Assembly: GCA_934446285.1 (NCBI GenBank) | Contig: CAKSEI010000053.1 | Location: 1 to 8,546, forward strand | Length of the DNA: 8,546 bases | Origin: an uncultured Eubacteriales bacterium | Lineage (GTDB): Bacteria > Bacillota > Clostridia > Oscillospirales > CAG-272 | Direction: 5' to 3' | Notes under the pieces: model-generated | Seen by the model: only the letters and a program-made list of their open reading frames with translations | Told to the model about the DNA's origin: nothing | Database searches by the model: none | Shown here: positions 1 to 6,467 of the stretch, in pieces | Layout: the number at the start of each line of letters is the position of its first letter | Position numbering within the stretch: the first letter of the stretch is position 1 | Translations under genes and position numbers: made by a program

Positions 1-591
1 TTTACATTCTCGGGCAGAAAAAAGAACGGCATGTACTACGGCAAGTACAGCGGCATATCCTCCGCATTCTCTTTTCAGATAGATTATGAATACTATTTCG
101 CCGACGGTACGGTTTATCAGAAATATACCGACCCAGACGTAGAGGAGTTAAACGAACGGAGCAAGTATACCTATACCGAGGAGCAGTTTTTATGCGATTT
201 TGACGGCTTGGACGTAATTATCCCGGATGAGAGTCTTTTTGACGGGGCTGAAGCAAAGCTTTCATCCTCGGGAGTGACTACGGTCACACTTACCGTGCCC
301 GCCGACAAAATAATAGATACGATAATGCCCGACCTTGACGACTTTGCACTGCGCAACGGCGTTGACGCGGACGACATAAAATTTACCGATCCCGTTATAA
401 CATACGCGATAAAGGACGGGGTCTTAACCGGCTCTGTCGTGTCGCTCGACGCGACTTTTGACACGGACGACGGCACCAGACTCTATCAGATAGACAGGGA
501 GATAACGATAAATAAGGTGGGCGTGCAGGTCGAAAAGATAACGCTGCCCGAGGACGCGGAGCTGTATACGGAGGTAACCTTTGAAGAGTAA
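1..591 (+). CDS. Secreted protein of lipoprotein family, N-terminus missing (partial)
   Basis: The reading frame is open from the first base of the window, so the gene begins upstream. The first ATG at 31 has no ribosome site before it and does not start a signal peptide, so I treat it as internal. The visible 196 residues are acidic and beta-rich, with no membrane segment. A Y-Y-x-x-D-G-x-x-Y stretch followed by a T-x-E-x-F-x-x-x-F-D-like stretch and a late P-E-D-x-x-x-Y tail matches the third complete lipoprotein gene downstream (2181-3002), so it is probably the first of four related genes. The family resembles LolA-like/DUF6612-type lipoproteins by overall pattern only. No catalytic motif is seen and the function is unknown. 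It overlaps the next gene by 11 bp. Confidence 0.85.
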   Translation, partial: FTFSGRKKNGMYYGKYSGISSAFSFQIDYEYYFADGTVYQKYTDPDVEELNERSKYTYTEEQFLCDFDGLDVIIPDESLFDGAEAKLSSSGVTTVTLTVPADKIIDTIMPDLDDFALRNGVDADDIKFTDPVITYAIKDGVLTGSVVSLDATFDTDDGTRLYQIDREITINKVGVQVEKITLPEDAELYTEVTFEE

Positions 592-1579
592 AGGCTTACT
601 TTCCGCACTGCTGCTGTGCGTGCTGCTCACTTCCTGCGCGGGCGGGTCTGCTCAGACGAGCGTCGACGGCGTTGATACGACTCCCGATACGTATTCGGGC
701 TCGGCTGTGCAGACTCCCATAGGATATACCGATCTCACGGATGAGACGGAGAGGCAGACACAGCCGACGGACCTGCCCGACCCTGCGACGGGCTTTTCGG
801 ACGGCGGATATACATACGCGGACAGTGTGAACGGACTTCCGACGGAGAGCTTCGGTGTATACCGCAGCGATACGGATGACGCGGACAACGGCGGGAAGGA
901 CCCGGCGGAAAAGAGCGACAGCTACGGAGACGGCATCTATAATAAGTCGACCGAACCCGATCCCACGGATGGAACTGAGGGAGGAGAGGTCGATGTTCTC
1001 CCGCCGATAGAGCCGGGGGAGGACGAAATAACCGTACCGGATATGCAGAATATCTATGCCGAGGCGATTGCCGCCGTCGTGGACGGATATTCCGCGTCGG
1101 TCAAGCTCGGATGTACCGCGTCGCTCTCGGACGGCAGCAGCTCGGTGTATAATTACAATTATGCGGTAGAGTGCCGTGATAATGTGTATTCTTCACACAG
1201 CACGGTAAACGGAGTGAACATAGAGCAGTCATATCCCGGTACAAAAAAGAGCAAGGCTGAGTTTCTCATGGCTTGCTCGATGATAGAGCCGATAGAGCTT
1301 ACGGGATATTATTTTGAAAAAAACGCCTCGGGCACGCTCGTGCACGCAGCTCTTAACGGTGAGGACCTGCGGGCGACGCTGCTCGGCAGCTCGACTCTCT
1401 TCCGCGGCTTTGACAAAAAAACTCCGGAGGAGCTGAAGATAGGCAGGCTGTATATCTCCGCGCTTGTATCCCCTGACGGTACGCCCGAGTGCTTTGCATA
1501 TTCTTTTTCTTTTACCGTTTCCGATAATGCTCTCGGAGATGTTGATTTCAAGGTGGATATAAATGTCACATATAAATAA
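581..1579 (+). CDS. Putative lipoprotein with long acidic linker (332 aa)
   Basis: Start is TTG at 581, chosen because GGAGG at 570-574 lies 6 bases upstream and the product then opens with an ideal lipoprotein signal: K residues, a leucine-rich core and lipobox LTSC with lipidation at Cys19. Residues about 21-150 are low-complexity, rich in D, T, G, P, S and E, and look like a disordered tether across the cell wall. Residues about 155-332 form a beta-rich domain with L-x-G-S-x-x-L-F-x-G near 267-276 and a Y-S-F-S-F-T-V strand near 307-313, both also found in the next gene. The overlap with the preceding gene (11 bp) and the following gene (17 bp) suggests translational coupling. Function unknown; a LolA-like fold is a guess from the pattern. 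Four non-lipid cysteines (178, 198, 232, 304) lie in the domain. Confidence 0.88.
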   Translation: MKSKGLLSALLLCVLLTSCAGGSAQTSVDGVDTTPDTYSGSAVQTPIGYTDLTDETERQTQPTDLPDPATGFSDGGYTYADSVNGLPTESFGVYRSDTDDADNGGKDPAEKSDSYGDGIYNKSTEPDPTDGTEGGEVDVLPPIEPGEDEITVPDMQNIYAEAIAAVVDGYSASVKLGCTASLSDGSSSVYNYNYAVECRDNVYSSHSTVNGVNIEQSYPGTKKSKAEFLMACSMIEPIELTGYYFEKNASGTLVHAALNGEDLRATLLGSSTLFRGFDKKTPEELKIGRLYISALVSPDGTPECFAYSFSFTVSDNALGDVDFKVDINVTYK

Positions 1580-2180
1580 AGCCGCGGCACTGCTCATAGC
1601 TCTCTGCCTTATCTTGCTTTCCTCATGCGCGGGAAATAAAACGGCGGGAGACGACCCATCGGCAGGATACTCGGATGGCAGACGGACGGAAAAAACGTAT
1701 GCGGAGCTGCGGGAGGAGTATCTCGCGAGCCCACTCTCGGTTAAGACAAGCGTTAAGTGTACGGTGGCGGGCACGACCTTTCAGCGCGGATATACGCTCA
1801 CGGAGACGGACGACGCATACACCGCACGGGATGAGAAAGGCGAGAGCTTCTCCTGTGCAAAGGACAGCGCGGCATCATCTTTTTTCACTCGCGCATGCTA
1901 TCTTTCTCCGTATGAGACTCTGCCGGAGCCTACCGACACGGCGGGAGAGTATACTGCGAGCTTTTCCGGTCCCGGTGTACTTGCTTTTCTTCTCACGGGC
2001 AGCCCGCTTTTTTCGGGCTACGCGACGACGGGCAGCGCCGCTCTTGCGGGAGACTGCGTTTTCACGGTGCATGTTTCGGACGGGAAGATAAACGATTACA
2101 GCTACTCATTCACCCTTGACGTCACCGACGGCGACGACGTCTTTTCCGCTCAGATTGTGATTTCAAGCGAGGTTATATAA
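1563..2180 (+). CDS. Putative lipoprotein, short family member (205 aa)
   Basis: ATG at 1563 lies inside the end of the preceding gene, with a purine-rich AAGGTGG at about 1549-1555 as ribosome site. The product has a hydrophobic signal peptide and lipobox LSSC (Cys22), then a short linker and a domain from about residue 45. The stretch L-L-T-G-S-P-L-F-S-G (143-152) and the strand Y-S-Y-S-F-T (179-184) match the C-terminal part of the upstream gene, so the two are likely paralogues. Here the linker is about 20 residues instead of 130. The gene stops one base before the next ATG, so one polycistronic message is likely. No enzymatic motif; function unknown. Confidence 0.88.
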   Translation: MSHINKAAALLIALCLILLSSCAGNKTAGDDPSAGYSDGRRTEKTYAELREEYLASPLSVKTSVKCTVAGTTFQRGYTLTETDDAYTARDEKGESFSCAKDSAASSFFTRACYLSPYETLPEPTDTAGEYTASFSGPGVLAFLLTGSPLFSGYATTGSAALAGDCVFTVHVSDGKINDYSYSFTLDVTDGDDVFSAQIVISSEVI

Positions 2181-3002
2181 ATGAAAAAAATTATTTTCGC
2201 GATCTTTTGCGCTTTTTCGGTGTTTGCCGTTTGCTCGTGCGGGCGCGCCGTGTCTTATTCCGACGCGCGCGGGGACTTCATCTCCTCGGGGACTTTTTCC
2301 CTTTCGTGCAGCAGCTCAATGACGGCTAAAATGGCAGACGGCGGCGACGATATGACATCGAGTACCGTAACCGGGCTTTCGCTTTGCGCGGACGTTTACC
2401 GTGCGGTGACGGACGACGCGACATATTATTATAAGGACGGAAAAACCTATTCGTCTACGTCCGAGGGCAAAATGTGCTGGACATCGACCTTTGAGGAGTT
2501 TATCGCGCAGTTTGATTTTCTCCTGCCCCTTGAGACAGTGAACGATAAATCGTCCGACAGCCTGACCCTTAATGGGGCGGACTACGCGTCGCTTCTGCTC
2601 GGTGCTACCGAAAATCTATCGTGGGCGGACGCGGAGACGAGCAACTTCGGGGACTTTACATATTCTTTTGAATGCGACGGGAAAGGTCTGCGCAGCTACG
2701 GCTACGACTACTCCGTTTCGGTGAAGAATGACGGAGAGCCGTATGCCGACGTGCATCAGGTAATCAAAGTAGAAATCGATTCCGATGCAAAGGGCTTCGA
2801 CGCACCCGACCTCTCGGGTTACACCGAGGTGGACGAAGGAGCTTTCACCGAGCAGGTGCTTTACGTTATATTCGAGGCGCTCTACGACGAGGACGGAAAT
2901 AAGCGTGAGGACTATGACGATAGATATGCGGAGTTCGTCGAAATTTACGGTGAGGACACCATGCGCCGCCTTACCGAGGTCGCCGATATGTTCCGCGAAT
3001 AA
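2181..3002 (+). CDS. Putative lipoprotein, last of the four-gene array (273 aa)
   Basis: ATG at 2181 directly follows the stop codon of the preceding gene; the ribosome site is weak, so re-initiation by terminating ribosomes is likely. The signal peptide starts MKKIIFAIF and ends in lipobox VCSC (Cys20). Residues about 35-200 are beta-rich. They contain Y-Y-Y-K-D-G-K-T-Y (82-90), F-E-E-F-I-A-Q-F-D (104-112), L-T-L-N-G-A-D-Y-A-S-L-L-L-G (128-141) and a Y-D-Y-S-V-S-V strand (175-181), which line up with the other three genes. Residues about 205-216 (DAPDLSGYTEVD) resemble the tail of the first, partial gene. A charged, likely helical extension (about 220-273) is unique to this member. Function unknown. 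A strong terminator follows. Confidence 0.88.
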   Translation: MKKIIFAIFCAFSVFAVCSCGRAVSYSDARGDFISSGTFSLSCSSSMTAKMADGGDDMTSSTVTGLSLCADVYRAVTDDATYYYKDGKTYSSTSEGKMCWTSTFEEFIAQFDFLLPLETVNDKSSDSLTLNGADYASLLLGATENLSWADAETSNFGDFTYSFECDGKGLRSYGYDYSVSVKNDGEPYADVHQVIKVEIDSDAKGFDAPDLSGYTEVDEGAFTEQVLYVIFEALYDEDGNKREDYDDRYAEFVEIYGEDTMRRLTEVADMFRE

Positions 3003-3012
3003 TATGCATCCG

Positions 3013-3046
3013 AATACGCGTTATGCAGGTCATAACGCGTATTTTT
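3013..3046 (+). terminator. Intrinsic terminator of the lipoprotein operon
   Basis: A perfect 13-bp stem, AATACGCGTTATG at 3013-3025 with CATAACGCGTATT at 3031-3043, encloses a 5-base loop and runs into five T residues (3042-3046). It lies 10 bases after the last lipoprotein stop codon and separates that operon from the ABC transporter promoter. Confidence 0.92.
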
Positions 3047-3074
3047 ATGCAAAAAACGCGTGTTTTAATAATTA

Positions 3075-3086
3075 TTTTTGCAAAAA
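3075..3086. other. 12-bp palindrome upstream of the ABC promoter
   Basis: TTTTTGCAAAAA is a perfect palindrome ending 3 bases before the -35 box of the amino acid transporter promoter. It could be a regulator binding site or simply A/T-rich UP-element-like DNA. No known operator is recognised. Confidence 0.35.
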
Positions 3087-3089
3087 GGC

Positions 3090-3118
3090 TTGACAAAAGC
3101 GCATAAATGTAGTATCAT
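3090..3118 (+). promoter_or_regulatory. Sigma-A type promoter of the amino acid ABC operon
   Basis: The -35 box TTGACA (3090-3095) is a perfect consensus and is separated by exactly 17 bases from TATCAT (3113-3118), which matches the -10 consensus at five of six positions. Transcription should start near 3125, leaving a leader of about 40 bases with ribosome site GAGAGGGA (3153-3160). The leader is too short for a riboswitch. Confidence 0.88.
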
Positions 3119-3166
3119 ATCAGCGTCAAAAGAAAACAAACAAATTTTTTAAGAGAGGGATTTATT

Positions 3167-3997
3167 ATGAAAAAGTTTTTAAGCGCGGCACTTGCTGCGA
3201 TAATGATGCTTTCACTGCTCGCCGTTTTTGCGGGCTGCGGCAAGACTGCCGACGACACAAAGAGCACGGGCGACGCCAAGAACAGCGAGTCTTCGGATAA
3301 CACGACCGAGCCTACGTCAAAGGGCAAGGTAAAGACGGCTGCCGAGGGCAAACTCACGATGGCTACCAACGCTTATTTCAAGCCTTATGAGTACTACGAC
3401 GGCGAGGATATAGTCGGCATCGACGCAGAGATAGCAAAAGCCGTAGCCGATAAGCTGGGACTTGAGCTTGTCATAAACGATATGGCGTTTGACTCTATCA
3501 TCTCCGAGGTCAATGCCGGCAAAGCCGATATCGGACTTGCGGGAATGACCGTAACAGAGGACAGGTTAAAGGAGGTTGACTTTACGGTAAGCTATGCGAA
3601 CGGCGTACAGTCTGTAATCGTCACCGAGGACTCTGATATCAAGAGCGTAGATGACCTCGACGGCAAGAAGATAGGCACTCAGCAGGGCACGACCGGCGAC
3701 TCCTACTGCACGGAGGACTACGGCGACAACGTAACATCATATGTCACGGGAAATGAAGCAGTGAGCGCACTGCTCGGCGGCTCTATCGACGCCGTTGTAA
3801 TTGACAACGAGCCGGCAAAGGCTTATGTCGCAAGCAATAAGGGACTCAAAATTCTCGATACCGAGTACGCAAATGAGGACTATGCCGCTTGCGTCGCAAA
3901 GGGTAATTCCGAGCTGCTCGACGCGCTCAACTCTGCTATCACCGACCTTATAGCGGACGGCACTATAGACAGCATAGTAAGCAAATATATAAAGTAA
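3167..3997 (+). CDS. Polar amino acid ABC transporter substrate-binding lipoprotein
   Basis: This is a family 3 extracellular solute-binding protein (SBP_bac_3) that captures an amino acid outside the membrane and delivers it to the permease encoded next. The 276 residues start with a signal peptide and lipobox FAGC (Cys24), then a S/T/D/K-rich linker to about residue 60. The two-lobe binding domain follows. Visible ligand-site hallmarks are G-M-T (126-128), the carboxylate-binding Arg133 in E-D-R-L-K-E-V-D-F, the G-T-T-G loop (174-177) and the amino-group-binding Asp213 in V-I-D-N-E-P-A. Length is normal for the family. Two cysteines (181, 242) in the domain could form a disulfide. Exact substrate cannot be told; glutamine, arginine, histidine or cystine are all possible. 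ATG at 3167 has a good ribosome site. Confidence 0.95.
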   Translation: MKKFLSAALAAIMMLSLLAVFAGCGKTADDTKSTGDAKNSESSDNTTEPTSKGKVKTAAEGKLTMATNAYFKPYEYYDGEDIVGIDAEIAKAVADKLGLELVINDMAFDSIISEVNAGKADIGLAGMTVTEDRLKEVDFTVSYANGVQSVIVTEDSDIKSVDDLDGKKIGTQQGTTGDSYCTEDYGDNVTSYVTGNEAVSALLGGSIDAVVIDNEPAKAYVASNKGLKILDTEYANEDYAACVAKGNSELLDALNSAITDLIADGTIDSIVSKYIK

Positions 3998-4019
3998 TTG
4001 CCTTCGCAAAACACAGACA

Positions 4020-4047
4020 GGGGTGAGACATTTCACCCCCTTTGTTT
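4020..4047 (+). terminator. Hairpin with T-rich tail between binding protein and permease genes
   Basis: GGGGTGA (4020-4026) pairs with TCACCCC (4033-4039) around a 6-base loop, followed by C and then TTTGTTTT. The tail is interrupted, so it is likely a leaky terminator or mRNA-stabilising hairpin rather than a full stop. Such structures are common after binding-protein genes in import operons and give more binding protein than permease. No separate promoter is visible before the permease. Confidence 0.65.
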
Positions 4048-4063
4048 TGCTTTTGAGAGAAAA

Positions 4064-5458
4064 ATGAAAAAATTCATCTACAAAAACAGATTTTATCTAA
4101 CCCTTACGGTAATAGCCGCGGCGGCGCTGTTATGGTTCGTTGTCATGCTGAGCCTCGGAGAGGGTAAGCCGGAGAATATTCCGAGCGCCGAGCAGGCGGA
4201 TGAGCTTGTTTCCGATACCCTTTCGTCTCTTCCGCGCAGCGTTTCCGCAGGGGCGAAATATATATTCAATAATATCGATGTTGAGGTAAGGGACGTAAAG
4301 GCGGGCAACGATAAAAATGTTTTTATCGACTGCACATATACAACCCCCGACGTTCTCGGCTCACTTGAGAATGAGATACCCGAGATAATGGGTCAGGCAT
4401 ACGAGTATATGCAGAAGCAGCAAACGGGCGGGGCTATGGTCAATGCGACGAAGATATCGCTGTATTTCTCCGAGAGGCTCGTGTCCGTGCTCGAGGACGC
4501 GCCGCGCAGGCAGGGCGAGATAACCCTTGAGGCATTTGAGACGCAGGACGGACTTTCCCTCTATCTCTCGGACGACACGGTGGACATGCTCTCGGGCGGG
4601 CTTATCAGCGTTTCGCGCATGATAAAGGATACGGTGACGGTCGAGTACGACGGGCAGGAAATCGATATAAAGAACAACAACACCCTGCGCACGGGAGTTT
4701 CCGACTGTATCGCACTGTCAAATTACGACGCCGAACGTCCGCAGACGGGCAACGCCGTGAGAAGATGGTGGGAGAGCTTTAAGGACGAATTCCGCAGAAA
4801 CTTTGTAAACAACGGTCAGTGGAAGTATCTGGCGAACGGACTTCTTACTACTCTCGGCATAACGGGGCTTGCCGTGCTTATAGGTATTTTTATAGGCTTT
4901 TTGGTCGCTGTTATACGCTGCACGAATGAGTCTACGGGACGCCTTGACGCGGCGGATAAGATATGCCGCATTTATCTTACCGTCATACGCGGCACGCCCG
5001 TGATGGTACAGCTGCTTATAATCTATTTTGTCCTGCTGCTGCCTATCGGAATTGAGAAATTTCCCGCTGCTGTGCTCTGCTTCGGACTGAACAGCGGAGC
5101 ATACGTCGCAGAGATAGTCAGAGGCGGTATCATGTCCGTCGACCGCGGTCAGAGCGAGGCGGGACGTTCTCTCGGCTTCAGCTATGCGCAGACGATGATA
5201 TACTTTATCATTCCGCAGGCATTCAAAGCCGTTTTGCCCGCGCTCGCAAACGAATTTATCACTCTGCTCAAGGAGTCGTCCGTTGCCTTTTATATAGGTG
5301 TCGCCGACCTCACTCAGGGCGGACTCAAGATACGTTCAATAACTTACAGTAACTTCATGCCGCTTATCGCCGTGGCGCTTATTTACCTTGCGCTTGTCAT
5401 GATTCTCACGCGGCTTGTCGGTATTCTCGAGAGGAGGCTGCGCAAGAGTGAACACTGA
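4064..5458 (+). CDS. Amino acid ABC transporter permease with extra N-terminal extracytoplasmic domain
   Basis: The inner membrane channel of the importer. I chose ATG at 4064 (464 aa), preceded by GAGAG at 4055-4059 and followed by a typical MKKFIYKNRF; an in-frame TTG at 3998 would place the start before the intercistronic hairpin and lacks a ribosome site. Residues about 11-31 form one membrane span. Residues about 32-250 are hydrophilic and should lie outside the cell, with only two cysteines (90 and 215). From about 253 the HisM/GlnP-type permease core begins, with several membrane helices and the EAA loop (about 358-392, E-A-G-R-S-L-G at 365-371) that contacts the ATPase. The core alone is about the usual 215-220 residues, so the first half is an addition. 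The extra domain has no motif of a binding protein. The gene overlaps the ATPase gene by 11 bp. Confidence 0.92.
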   Translation: MKKFIYKNRFYLTLTVIAAAALLWFVVMLSLGEGKPENIPSAEQADELVSDTLSSLPRSVSAGAKYIFNNIDVEVRDVKAGNDKNVFIDCTYTTPDVLGSLENEIPEIMGQAYEYMQKQQTGGAMVNATKISLYFSERLVSVLEDAPRRQGEITLEAFETQDGLSLYLSDDTVDMLSGGLISVSRMIKDTVTVEYDGQEIDIKNNNTLRTGVSDCIALSNYDAERPQTGNAVRRWWESFKDEFRRNFVNNGQWKYLANGLLTTLGITGLAVLIGIFIGFLVAVIRCTNESTGRLDAADKICRIYLTVIRGTPVMVQLLIIYFVLLLPIGIEKFPAAVLCFGLNSGAYVAEIVRGGIMSVDRGQSEAGRSLGFSYAQTMIYFIIPQAFKAVLPALANEFITLLKESSVAFYIGVADLTQGGLKIRSITYSNFMPLIAVALIYLALVMILTRLVGILERRLRKSEH

Positions 5459-6185
5459 TGTACTTATAAAGGTAGAGGGACTGCACAAAAGCTTCGGCAA
5501 AAACGAGGTTCTGAAGGGTATCGACCTTGAAGTAAAAAAAGGCGAGGTTGTTGCCGTTATCGGTGCGTCCGGCTCGGGCAAATCAACATTTCTGCGCTGC
5601 CTCAACCGTCTGGAAGAGCCGACGGGAGGCAGGATATTCTTTGAGGGTGAGGATATCACCGCGCACGGCTGTGACATCAACGTCCACAGACGCAAGATGG
5701 GCATGGTCTTTCAGCAGTTTAATCTCTTCCCGCATATGACCATCCTCGGGAATATGACGATAGGACCGATAAAGCTGATGAAAATGCCGCGTAAGGACGC
5801 AGAGGAGAAGGCACTCGCCCTTTTAAAGGTCGTAGGGCTTGAGGACCGCGCGGACAGCTATCCGTCTCAACTCTCGGGTGGTCAGAAGCAGCGCGTAGCT
5901 ATTGTGCGAGCGCTCGCGATGGAGCCGGACGTAATGCTCTTTGACGAGCCGACGAGCGCACTCGACCCCGAGATGGTGGGCGAGGTTCTCGACGTTATGA
6001 AGAAGCTTGCACGCGACGGCATGACGATGATATGCGTGACTCACGAGATGGGCTTTGCGCGGGAGGTCGCGAACAGAGTCGTCTTTATGTGCGACGGCGT
6101 GGTAGCTGAGCAGGGCGCACCCGAGAAGATATTCGGCAGACCCGAGCACCCGAGACTGCAGCAGTTCCTGCAGTCGGTGCTGTGA
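5448..6185 (+). CDS. Amino acid ABC transporter ATP-binding protein
   Basis: ATPase subunit that powers uptake, in the cytoplasm on the permease EAA loop. Start is GTG at 5448 (245 aa), favoured by GAGAGGAGG at 5429-5437 and by the resulting MNTDVLIKVEGLHKSFG, the normal beginning for GlnQ/HisP-type proteins; an upstream TTG at 5415 would bury the ribosome site in coding sequence. Motifs are complete: Walker A GASGSGKST (39-47), Q-loop at Gln89/Gln90, signature LSGGQ (142-146), Walker B VMLFDE (162-167) and switch His199 in V-T-H-E. Length is normal. The overlap with the permease gene implies translational coupling and equal production of the two membrane subunits. Confidence 0.95.
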   Translation: MNTDVLIKVEGLHKSFGKNEVLKGIDLEVKKGEVVAVIGASGSGKSTFLRCLNRLEEPTGGRIFFEGEDITAHGCDINVHRRKMGMVFQQFNLFPHMTILGNMTIGPIKLMKMPRKDAEEKALALLKVVGLEDRADSYPSQLSGGQKQRVAIVRALAMEPDVMLFDEPTSALDPEMVGEVLDVMKKLARDGMTMICVTHEMGFAREVANRVVFMCDGVVAEQGAPEKIFGRPEHPRLQQFLQSVL

Positions 6186-6203
6186 CAAGCCGATATGACC
6201 GAG

Positions 6204-6239
6204 AATACGTTCGATACCATACGTCGGACGTATTTTTTT
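6204..6239 (+). terminator. Intrinsic terminator of the amino acid ABC operon
   Basis: AATACGTTCGA (6204-6214) pairs with TCGGACGTATT (6224-6234), one T-G wobble among 11 pairs, around a 9-base loop. Seven T residues (6233-6239) follow. It sits 18 bases after the ATPase stop codon and directly before the folate operon promoter. Confidence 0.9.
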
Positions 6240-6249
6240 GCATAAATAC

Positions 6250-6278
6250 TTGAAAAAATTTTTCTGCGGTAGTATAAT
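6250..6278 (+). promoter_or_regulatory. Sigma-A type promoter of the folT-folC operon
   Basis: TTGAAA (6250-6255, five of six -35 positions) and TATAAT (6273-6278, perfect -10) are spaced by exactly 17 bases. Transcription should begin near 6285, giving a leader of about 180 bases that contains the riboswitch below. Confidence 0.9.
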
Positions 6279-6312
6279 AGTACGCGCGGACGGTAAAAGT
6301 GCCCGCAAATAT

Positions 6313-6424
6313 TATTTCAGAGTAGGGTCTTCGGCGTGAAGTGCCGTGCGGACGGGGAGTTGCCGCGCGGACGAAGGAACGGTTTTCCGCTTCCGCGGTC
6401 GAAGGTTCGCATCCCGCTGTAATG
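6313..6424 (+). promoter_or_regulatory. Tetrahydrofolate (THF) riboswitch aptamer
   Basis: The leader carries the conserved marks of the folT/THF riboswitch: CAGAGTAG (6318-6325), GCGTGAAGTG (6334-6343), GGGGAGTTG (6354-6362), ACGAA (6371-6375) and CGCATCC (6408-6414). The pairings fit: P1 6313-6320 with 6417-6424 (one U-U mismatch), P2 6326-6333 with 6400-6407, P3 CCGTGCGG (6344-6351) with CCGCGCGG (6363-6370), and a variable P4 hairpin 6376-6382 with 6387-6394. The L3 GGGA (6355-6358) can form the expected pseudoknot with TCCC (6412-6415). It senses reduced folate and controls the folate uptake gene that follows. Identity rests on my reading of conserved segments and folding by eye. Confidence 0.92.
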
Positions 6425-6461
6425 CGCACCTCGTTTGCGCCTTGTAGGATGCAAAGGAGGT
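6409..6461 (+). promoter_or_regulatory. Riboswitch expression platform that hides the folT ribosome site
   Basis: The ribosome site AAGGAGG (6454-6460) lies 7 bases before the folT ATG. ACCTCGTTTGC (6428-6438) can pair with GCAAAGGAGGT (6451-6461) at 10 of 11 positions, covering the site. Two alternative helices oppose this: GCATCC (6409-6414, part of the aptamer) with GGATGC (6447-6452), and GCGCA (6424-6428) with TGCGC (6436-6440). There is no terminator-like T tract, so control is probably at translation: folate-bound RNA off, free RNA on. Confidence 0.78.
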
Positions 6462-6467
6462 ATTTTT

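Noticed and set aside
1229..1774. Long open frame on the minus strand (181 codons)
   Set aside because: It lies antisense across two well-supported lipoprotein genes, has no ribosome site or domain, and its product looks random.
3998..4063. Upstream TTG start for the permease
   Set aside because: It would translate through the intercistronic hairpin, lacks a ribosome site and adds 22 residues unlike a signal or anchor; ATG at 4064 begins directly with MKKFIYKN and a membrane span.
4064..4822. Permease N-terminal domain as a fused solute-binding domain
   Set aside because: I could not find the GMT, Arg or Asp ligand hallmarks seen in the neighbouring binding protein, and the segment is shorter than a complete binding domain.
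6435..6467. Upstream TTG start for folT
   Set aside because: It lies within the riboswitch expression platform, and the AAGGAGG site at 6454-6460 points to ATG 6468.
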